A DNA stretch of 5,270 nucleotides from assembly GCA_028293265.1 (NCBI GenBank), contig JAQGPB010000650.1:1-5270 (forward strand). The letters run 5' to 3'. Both the position numbers and the translations under genes were made by a program. Source of the stretch: Pedosphaera sp. (GTDB taxonomy: Bacteria; Verrucomicrobiota; Verrucomicrobiae; Limisphaerales; Pedosphaeraceae). Of this stretch, positions 1 to 5,270 are shown piece by piece; position 1 is the first letter of the stretch; every line of letters begins with the position of its first letter. The notes below the pieces were generated by a model that did not search any database, was not told where the DNA came from, and worked only from the letters and a program-made list of their open reading frames with translations.

Positions 1-1722
1 CAGCCTCGCACCGGAGCGCCCGCCACCGTGCAGACGACGAACGCAACCGGCGCGCAATCGGCGGCGGACAAATCGTTTTTATTTCGCACGGTGCGCGTGG
101 ATGACCCCGGGCTGGAAAAAGAACTGGAGGCGGCGAAGGTGAAGTTCAGCGGCACGCGGCCGGGGTTCTTTTCCGAATTTCTTTTTGCATGGATCATCCC
201 GTTGGGTTTGATGTTCATGGCCTGGACTTATATCAGCCGGCGGATGGGCGGCGGCGCGGGACAGTCCATTCTCAGCTTCGGCAAAAGCCGTGCGCGGCTG
301 GTCGCGGAAAAGGAAACGGGCGTGACGTTCAACGACGTGGCAGGCTGTGATGAAGCGAAATATGAGCTGCAGGAAGTGGTGGATTTTTTGAAAAACCCGG
401 ATCGCTACAAAAGCCTGGGGGCGAAAATCCCCAAAGGGGTTTTGCTGGTGGGTCCGCCGGGGACGGGCAAAACGCTGCTGGCGAAAGCGGTCGCGGGCGA
501 GGCGCAGGTGCCATTCTTTTCGATCAGCGGAAGTGATTTCGTGGAGATGTTCGTGGGAGTGGGAGCGGCGCGGGTGCGGGATTTGTTCGTGCAAGCGAAG
601 GCTCAGTCGCCTTGCATTGTGTTCATTGATGAATTGGACGCGATTGGACGCGAGCGCGGGGTGCATGTCGGGCCGGTGAATGACGAACGGGAACAGACGC
701 TCAACCAACTGCTGGTGGAGATGGATGGGTTCGCGCCAAATTTGGGAGTGATACTTCTGGCGGCGACAAACCGGCCGGAGGTGCTGGACCGGGCATTGCT
801 GCGGCCGGGACGTTTTGACCGGCAGGTGATTGTGGATGCGCCGGACATTGACGGTCGTGAGGCAATCTTGCGTGTGCATACGCGTTTGGTGCCGTTGGGT
901 GACGACGTGGATTTGCGGAAGATTGCGCGGTCCACGCCGGGATTTTCGGGTGCGGATCTGGCCAATGCCGTGAACGAGGCGGCGTTGCTGGCGGCGCGGC
1001 GTCATGCGGCGCAAATCAACCAACGGGACATGGAGGAGGCGGTCGAGAAAGTGGTCGCAGGGCCGGAACGGAAGAGCCGGCGATTGACGGAGCAGACGAA
1101 GCGGCGCGTGGCGTATCACGAGGTTGGCCATGCGCTGGTGGCGGCTTACAGCAAACACGCTGATCCAGTACACAAGATCAGCATCATTCCGCGCGGGCGC
1201 GCGGCACTGGGTTACACGATGCAGTTGCCAGCGGAGGAGCAATTTTTGGTGACGCGGTCGGAATTGTTGGATCGGATTCGCAGCGCGCTCGGTGGCCGGG
1301 CGGCGGAAGAGGTGGTGTATGGCGAGGTGACGACTGGCGCGGAAAATGACCTGGAGCGGGTGACCGCATTGGCGCGGCAGATGGTCTGCCTTTTCGGCAT
1401 GAGCGAGCGGCTCGGCCTGGCGCGCTCAGCGCAGCGGCAGGGAGCGTTTCATCTGGGCGCGGACGGGGTGTTCCAGCGCGATTGCAGCGAACGAACGGCG
1501 CAGGAAATTGACGAGGAGGTAAGACGACTGCTGGATCGCGCGTATGTGGAAGCGAAGGAGATTTTGTCGGGGCACCGTGACAAACTCGAGCTGGTCACGG
1601 AAGAGTTGCTGAAGCGGGAAACCCTCGACGGACAGACCTTCAAGGAATTGATCGGCCTGCCGGCGGCAGCCGCGGAAGAAAAAACTTTGCCGGCCCTGCC
1701 GGAGATTGCAGCCGCTCGATGA
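1..1722 (+). CDS. ftsH: FtsH-type ATP-dependent zinc metalloprotease (partial, 5' end outside window)
   Basis: Membrane-anchored AAA+ protease that unfolds membrane and soluble proteins with ATP and cleaves them at a zinc site in the cytoplasm. Numbering from the GTG at 28: the end of the periplasmic domain (about 20-45), a transmembrane segment (about 51-69), Walker A GPPGTGKT (142-149), the pore motif around F175-V176-G177, Walker B VFIDELDA (198-205), the second region of homology with arginine fingers R262 and R265, the zinc motif HEVGH (364-368) and the likely third ligand D441 in TTGAENDLE. All catalytic residues are present. The tail after about 545 is Ala-rich. The stop is TGA at 1720. 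The frame is open back to base 1, and the visible transmembrane segment matches the second one of FtsH. Motifs sit about 50 residues earlier than in E. coli FtsH, so the first membrane segment and most of the periplasmic domain should lie upstream. The GTG at 28 is therefore probably internal. Family assignment is very secure; only the start is unknown. Confidence 0.96.
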   Translation, partial: QPRTGAPATVQTTNATGAQSAADKSFLFRTVRVDDPGLEKELEAAKVKFSGTRPGFFSEFLFAWIIPLGLMFMAWTYISRRMGGGAGQSILSFGKSRARLVAEKETGVTFNDVAGCDEAKYELQEVVDFLKNPDRYKSLGAKIPKGVLLVGPPGTGKTLLAKAVAGEAQVPFFSISGSDFVEMFVGVGAARVRDLFVQAKAQSPCIVFIDELDAIGRERGVHVGPVNDEREQTLNQLLVEMDGFAPNLGVILLAATNRPEVLDRALLRPGRFDRQVIVDAPDIDGREAILRVHTRLVPLGDDVDLRKIARSTPGFSGADLANAVNEAALLAARRHAAQINQRDMEEAVEKVVAGPERKSRRLTEQTKRRVAYHEVGHALVAAYSKHADPVHKISIIPRGRAALGYTMQLPAEEQFLVTRSELLDRIRSALGGRAAEEVVYGEVTTGAENDLERVTALARQMVCLFGMSERLGLARSAQRQGAFHLGADGVFQRDCSERTAQEIDEEVRRLLDRAYVEAKEILSGHRDKLELVTEELLKRETLDGQTFKELIGLPAAAAEEKTLPALPEIAAAR

Positions 1723-1725
1723 TTT

Positions 1726-1763
1726 TGCCATATTGTTTTGACTGGCAGAGGGAGGCAACTCCT
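1726..1763 (+). other. Two small adjacent hairpins in the ftsH-dnaJ gap
   Basis: The 63-base gap holds two inverted repeats. The first is TGCCA (1726-1730) with TGGCA (1743-1747) around a 12-base loop. The second is GGGAG (1750-1754) with CTCCT (1759-1763, including one G-U pair) closing a GCAA loop of the GNRA type. Neither is followed by a T-run, so this is not a convincing intrinsic terminator. The GGAGG at 1751-1755 lies inside the second hairpin and ends 30 bases before the dnaJ-like ATG, too far to serve as its ribosome binding site. The hairpins may be chance, or may act as an mRNA processing or stability element between the two genes. The evidence is base pairing only. Confidence 0.25.
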
Positions 1764-1785
1764 GTCGTAATTCCACGAATCGTTT

Positions 1786-2847
1786 ATGGCTGTGCAATTT
1801 AAAGATTACTATGAGGTCCTGGGGGTGCCGCGCGCCGCGAGCGCGGATGACATCAAAAAGTCCTTTCGCAAGCTCGCCCGGCAATATCATCCCGACGTGG
1901 CAAAGACCAAAAAGGGCGCCGAGGAAAAGTTCAAGGAGGTCAACGAGGCTTACGAGGTATTGAGCGACCCGGAGAAGCGCAAAAAATACGACGAGCTCGG
2001 GCCGAACTGGAAGCAAGGTGCTGATTTTCGTCCGCCGCCCGGGTGGCAGCAGGAATTCCGGCAAGGGCGTGCGCGTCCGCGAGGTCCGGCGGGACCGGAC
2101 ACGGGCGCGGATTTTGAATTTGGCGGCACCACCGGCTTCAGCGATTTCTTCGAGCAGGTATTTGGTTCGCGCGCACGGGGCGGTTCGCCATTTTCGCGGG
2201 GGCGCGGGTTTTCAGAGGAAGAATTGGCGGAACGGGGCCGCGATGTGGAGGGGGACATCATGGTCACGCTCGACGAGGCGATGCGCGGTTCGGTGCGGTC
2301 GGTGTCGCTGCGGCGGACGGTGCCGTGCGAGAATTGCGGCGGCACTGGAGAGAAGAACGGGCGAGTTTGCCCGGTGTGCGGCGGGACCGGGCAGGTGACG
2401 AAGACTGAGACCTACCAGGTAAAAATTCCGCCGGGAGTGACGGAAGGGCAACGATTGCGCGTGCCGGGACGGGGTGAGTCCGGAGCGCATGGGGGCGGAG
2501 CAGGGGATCTTTACCTGCGCGTTCATCTGGCGAAGCATCCCGATTTTGAAGTCGAAGGCCACAATTTGATTTACGAGGCGGATCTGGCCCCGTGGGAAGC
2601 GGTGCTGGGAACGAATCTTGCCGTTCCCACGCTGGACGGGAAGGTGAACATCAAGATTCCGCCGGGCACGCAAAACGGACAGAAGTTGCGCGTGCGCGGG
2701 CGCGGCTTGCCGCAGCGCTCCGGGCCGCCCGGCGATTTGATCGTGGTTGCACGGGTTGAAGTGCCGGAAAAAATTACGGAGGAAGAGCGGAAGTTGTGGA
2801 CGCAATTGGCGGCCATGTCACTCTTCAATCCCCGGGAAAATAAATAG
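1786..2847 (+). CDS. DnaJ/CbpA-type J-domain co-chaperone with a two-repeat zinc centre
   Basis: Cytoplasmic Hsp40 co-chaperone, expected to bind unfolded clients and stimulate DnaK ATPase. The 353 residues show a J domain (about 6-70) with the essential HPD at 35-37, a Gly/Pro/Arg/Phe-rich linker (about 71-150), then two C-terminal substrate-binding barrels. The barrels carry an internal repeat, [17 protein letters not shown] (214-230) and [17 protein letters not shown] (291-307). Within the first barrel are two CxxCxGxG motifs, CENCGGTG (181-188) and CPVCGGTG (195-202). Canonical DnaJ has four, forming two zinc sites; CbpA has none. This protein sits between them and could hold one zinc ion through C181, C184, C195 and C198. 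The ATG at 1786 starts directly at the J domain and lacks a clear Shine-Dalgarno. The stop is TAG at 2845. It lies 63 bases after ftsH and 21 before the SNF2 gene, so co-transcription with the latter is likely. Whether it is the cell's main DnaJ cannot be told here. Confidence 0.95.
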   Translation: MAVQFKDYYEVLGVPRAASADDIKKSFRKLARQYHPDVAKTKKGAEEKFKEVNEAYEVLSDPEKRKKYDELGPNWKQGADFRPPPGWQQEFRQGRARPRGPAGPDTGADFEFGGTTGFSDFFEQVFGSRARGGSPFSRGRGFSEEELAERGRDVEGDIMVTLDEAMRGSVRSVSLRRTVPCENCGGTGEKNGRVCPVCGGTGQVTKTETYQVKIPPGVTEGQRLRVPGRGESGAHGGGAGDLYLRVHLAKHPDFEVEGHNLIYEADLAPWEAVLGTNLAVPTLDGKVNIKIPPGTQNGQKLRVRGRGLPQRSGPPGDLIVVARVEVPEKITEEERKLWTQLAAMSLFNPRENK

Positions 2848-2868
2848 TCCTTCGCGGAAATTGCAGGC

Positions 2869-5270
2869 ATGGCTGAACTTCTTTATTTAAATTTGCTTCC
2901 GGCTGATTGGGAAGAATGGTTTTCGCGGGCAACAGTCAAGGCCGGTCACGCCTGTCAGCAGACCGGAAAAGTCTTGAGTTGCGATGTTAATCCGGCCGAA
3001 TCCGAAATTATTGCTTCGATAAAGGGTTTCGGGCAGGAGCATTACACAGTCAAGGTGAAGTGGGGTGCGGATGAGGTCGGTGAAGAATTCATCGAGGGGG
3101 AATGTTCCTGCCCCAAGGCTTTCAATTGCGTCCATGTGGTGGCGGCGATTGTCGAGGCGCTGGGTCTTACGGGAACTCCCGGTGTTGAACCTCCCAAACC
3201 GAAGCTTGCTCAACAGGTGCAAACATGGCTGCAACAGTTGCAGCAAGCCACGGCTCCGCCACCGCCTGAACCCGAGGGCGAACCGGCGGATGAGCCGGAG
3301 CGGCTGGCTTACATTCTGGGTCTGGAGAGAGCCGGTTACAATTACAACTACGCCGTTCAAAAACAGCCGGAACAACTCACCGTCAAGCTGCAGGTCGTTC
3401 GCAAGCTTGTAAATGGCGGCTATGGCGCCGGGCGGAACGTTTATTCTGAATATGTGTTGAACAACTTGCAGCGCCCGCCGTGCGTGCGCAACGTGGATGT
3501 CTCCATCGTGCGCCGGTTGAAGATGAGCCAGTCTTCGGCATTGTATTACGGCACCAATGTTTTGGCCGGCGAGGATGGTGCCGCCTTGTTGGAGGAAATA
3601 CTTCGCACTGGTCGTTGTTATTGGCGGGGTACGGGCAAGAAACATCCCGCGCTTTCGCTGGGCGCGCCGCGCTTGGCGAAGCTCGAATGGAAAGCCGACA
3701 CCCAAGGGATGCAATCGCCGGGGTTGGACGTGACGCCGACGCCCACCGCCTTCCTGCCGCTGGTTCCTCCGTGGTATCTTGACGAGCAGACCGGCACCTG
3801 CGGCGTGCTGGACACGGGGTTGCCTCCGACCGTCGCAGCGGCGTGGTTCAATGCCCCGACACTGACCCCGGACCAGGCGGAATTGCTCGGCGAAGAACTC
3901 GTGCGGCGTTATCCGGATTTGCACGTTCCGACGCCGCAACGAATCGAGGTCGAAACCGTCAACGATCTCAAACCGGTGCCATGTCTGCGGCTTTATTCCC
4001 AACCGGTGTCGCAGCAGAATTATGGCTACTATTATGGGCGCTCTCGCGGCCTCGAAACGATGGACCTCAACCTCGCGCGGGTTGAATTTGATTACGAGGG
4101 CACGCGCATCATGCCGGGTGAACCGGGGACGTTGATCGAAAGTTTCCACGACGGCAAACTGCGCCGCATCCAGCGGAACAAAAAATTCGAGCTGCTGCAA
4201 TTTTCGCTGTTGACCGGCCTGGGTTTCCGCCCGGCGCGTGAGGAATTTTTCAATTATCGCCTGGGCAAACAGGCGGACGCGCTGGTGCTCTCGGACGCGA
4301 ATGCCTGGTTCGCTTTTTGCCAGAATACGCTGCCAGAATTGCGCGCGGATGGCTGGCGCGTGGAAGTTGACGAGAGTTTTCGCTTCCGCCTGGCTGAGCC
4401 GGAAAATTGGTACGCGGACGCCACCGAAAGCAGCGGCATTGACTGGTTTGGGGTTGAAATCGGCGTGCAACTCGACGGACAGAAGCTGAACTTGCTGCCG
4501 ATTTTGCTGGACCAGATCCAGCGGAATCCCAAGCTGCTTTCGGAAGAAGGCCTGGCGGCGCACAAAAATGATGCGGTCCTGCCGATTCAACTGCCAGACG
4601 GACGCGTGCTCCCGTTTCCCGTGCGGCGTTTGAAGGAAATGCTCGGGGTGCTGCTGGAGTTGTTTGACCCGAAGTCGCTGGACCGCGGCGGACGTTTGCG
4701 GATGTCGAAATTGCGCGCGGCGGAGTTGTCGAAAATTGCGGGCGGCAGCGCGGAGTGGCGCTGGATGGGCGGAAAGGAATTGAGCGATTTGAGCCGCAAA
4801 CTGCATGATTTTTCCGGGATCAAACCTGTCGTGGTTTCGCCAAATTTGCGCGCCGTTTTGCGTGGTTATCAGCAGGAGGGATTGAACTGGCTCCAGTTTC
4901 TCCGCGAGTACAGCCTCGCCGGCATTCTCGCGGACGACATGGGTTTGGGCAAGACGGTGCAGGCGCTCGCGCATCTGCTGCATGAGCGCGAGAGCGGGCG
5001 CATGGATCATCCCAGCCTCGTCGTCGCCCCGACCAGCTTGATGACCAACTGGCGGCAGGAGGCGGAGCGCTTCGCGCCGGGGGTGAAGGTGCTGGTGCTG
5101 CATGGGCTGGACCGCAAACAACATTTTGACAAGCTCAAGGAATACGACTTGATTATCACTTCGTATCCGCTGTTGCCGCGCGATCAGGCCATTTTGTTTG
5201 AGCAGGAGTTTCATTACGTCATTCTCGACGAGGCGCAGTTCATCAAGAACCCGAAGACGCAATACGCGCA
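2869..5270 (+). CDS. SWIM zinc-finger SNF2-family helicase/ATPase (partial, 3' end outside window)
   Basis: Predicted DNA-dependent ATPase of the SNF2 branch of superfamily 2; such proteins translocate on duplex DNA and remodel bound proteins rather than unwinding strands. I translated 800 codons from the ATG at 2869 to the right edge with no stop or frameshift. A SWIM zinc finger, CxC-x5-CxH, lies at C79, C81, C87 and H89. A Pro/Glu-rich linker (about 129-144) follows, then a long region (about 145-650) in the place of the bacterial SNF2-associated domain. The SNF2 ATPase begins near 660: RGYQQEGLNWL (665-675), Walker A DDMGLGKT (689-696), motif Ia VVAPTSL (718-724), IITSY (762-766) and the DEAQ box (787-790). 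The second RecA lobe (motifs IV-VI) must lie beyond 5270. The start is fixed by the in-frame TAG at 2845, since the first ATG after it is 2869. The ribosome binding site is weak, at best GGAA at 2856-2859. Its target and biological role are unknown. Confidence 0.93.
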   Translation, partial: MAELLYLNLLPADWEEWFSRATVKAGHACQQTGKVLSCDVNPAESEIIASIKGFGQEHYTVKVKWGADEVGEEFIEGECSCPKAFNCVHVVAAIVEALGLTGTPGVEPPKPKLAQQVQTWLQQLQQATAPPPPEPEGEPADEPERLAYILGLERAGYNYNYAVQKQPEQLTVKLQVVRKLVNGGYGAGRNVYSEYVLNNLQRPPCVRNVDVSIVRRLKMSQSSALYYGTNVLAGEDGAALLEEILRTGRCYWRGTGKKHPALSLGAPRLAKLEWKADTQGMQSPGLDVTPTPTAFLPLVPPWYLDEQTGTCGVLDTGLPPTVAAAWFNAPTLTPDQAELLGEELVRRYPDLHVPTPQRIEVETVNDLKPVPCLRLYSQPVSQQNYGYYYGRSRGLETMDLNLARVEFDYEGTRIMPGEPGTLIESFHDGKLRRIQRNKKFELLQFSLLTGLGFRPAREEFFNYRLGKQADALVLSDANAWFAFCQNTLPELRADGWRVEVDESFRFRLAEPENWYADATESSGIDWFGVEIGVQLDGQKLNLLPILLDQIQRNPKLLSEEGLAAHKNDAVLPIQLPDGRVLPFPVRRLKEMLGVLLELFDPKSLDRGGRLRMSKLRAAELSKIAGGSAEWRWMGGKELSDLSRKLHDFSGIKPVVVSPNLRAVLRGYQQEGLNWLQFLREYSLAGILADDMGLGKTVQALAHLLHERESGRMDHPSLVVAPTSLMTNWRQEAERFAPGVKVLVLHGLDRKQHFDKLKEYDLIITSYPLLPRDQAILFEQEFHYVILDEAQFIKNPKTQYA

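Noticed and set aside
79..1242. 387-codon open frame on the - strand opposite ftsH
   Set aside because: Same codon-register effect opposite a gene with intact AAA+ and protease motifs. No domain is recognisable in the reverse product.
1743..1757. Possible sigma-54 promoter (TGGCAG ... GGCAAC) before the J-protein gene
   Set aside because: The -24 GG and -12 GC are separated by 9 bases, not the 10 that sigma-54 promoters require, and the -12 element lacks TTGC.
1738..1771. Possible sigma-70 promoter with -35 TTGACT
   Set aside because: No acceptable -10 hexamer at 16-18 bases. The nearest AT-rich match, CGTAAT at 1766-1771, would need a 22-base spacer.
1723..1785. CIRCE or other heat-shock operator before the J-protein gene
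   Set aside because: No TTAGCACTC/GAGTGCTAA inverted repeat or similar sequence is present in the gap.
2018..2398. 126-codon + strand frame overlapping the J-protein gene
   Set aside because: Out-of-frame shadow. It is Arg/Ala-rich and lies inside a gene whose HPD motif, zinc motifs and barrel repeats are in the other frame.
2887..5262. 791-codon open frame on the - strand
   Set aside because: It lies in exact codon register against the SWIM-SNF2 gene. It stays open because the sense gene uses no TTA, CTA or TCA codon after TTA at 2887. The predicted protein is rich in Arg, His and Gln with no recognisable domain, while the sense frame has clear helicase motifs.
2869..5270. SNF2 gene as part of an antiviral defence island
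   Set aside because: Some defence systems contain SNF2 helicases, but here the neighbours are FtsH and a J-protein. No nuclease, methyltransferase, integrase or other defence gene is visible in the window.

Overview
The window carries three genes, all on the + strand and all in the same reading frame, packed with only 63 and 21 bases between them. In order they are the 3' part of an ftsH-type membrane AAA+ zinc protease (1-1722), a complete DnaJ/CbpA-type J-domain co-chaperone with half of the usual zinc-finger region (1786-2847), and the 5' part of a SWIM zinc-finger plus SNF2 helicase gene (2869-5270). The first gene is open at the left edge and the last is open at the right edge, so only the middle gene is complete.

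The DNA is bacterial and moderately GC-rich. The codons TTA, CTA and TCA are nearly absent, which leaves long meaningless open frames on the opposite strand. Gene style and protein sequences would fit Verrucomicrobiota or a related group, but that is a low-confidence impression from memory. Nothing in the window proves taxonomy: there is no rRNA, no tRNA and no phylogenetic marker that I can place without a search.

FtsH and DnaJ both belong to protein quality control. FtsH extracts and degrades membrane and soluble proteins, and J-proteins deliver clients to DnaK. The SNF2 protein is predicted to be a DNA-dependent ATPase and has no obvious link to the other two beyond close, co-directional spacing. 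The 21-base gap between the J-protein and SNF2 genes suggests they are co-transcribed. The 63-base gap after ftsH holds two small hairpins and no convincing terminator or promoter.

I see no mobile element, CRISPR array, RNA gene or phage signature. This looks like a chromosomal core-type region rather than a defence island. The points most worth a second look are the two-repeat zinc centre of the J-protein, the SWIM-SNF2 gene with its large poorly assigned middle region, and the ftsH-dnaJ-SNF2 gene order.
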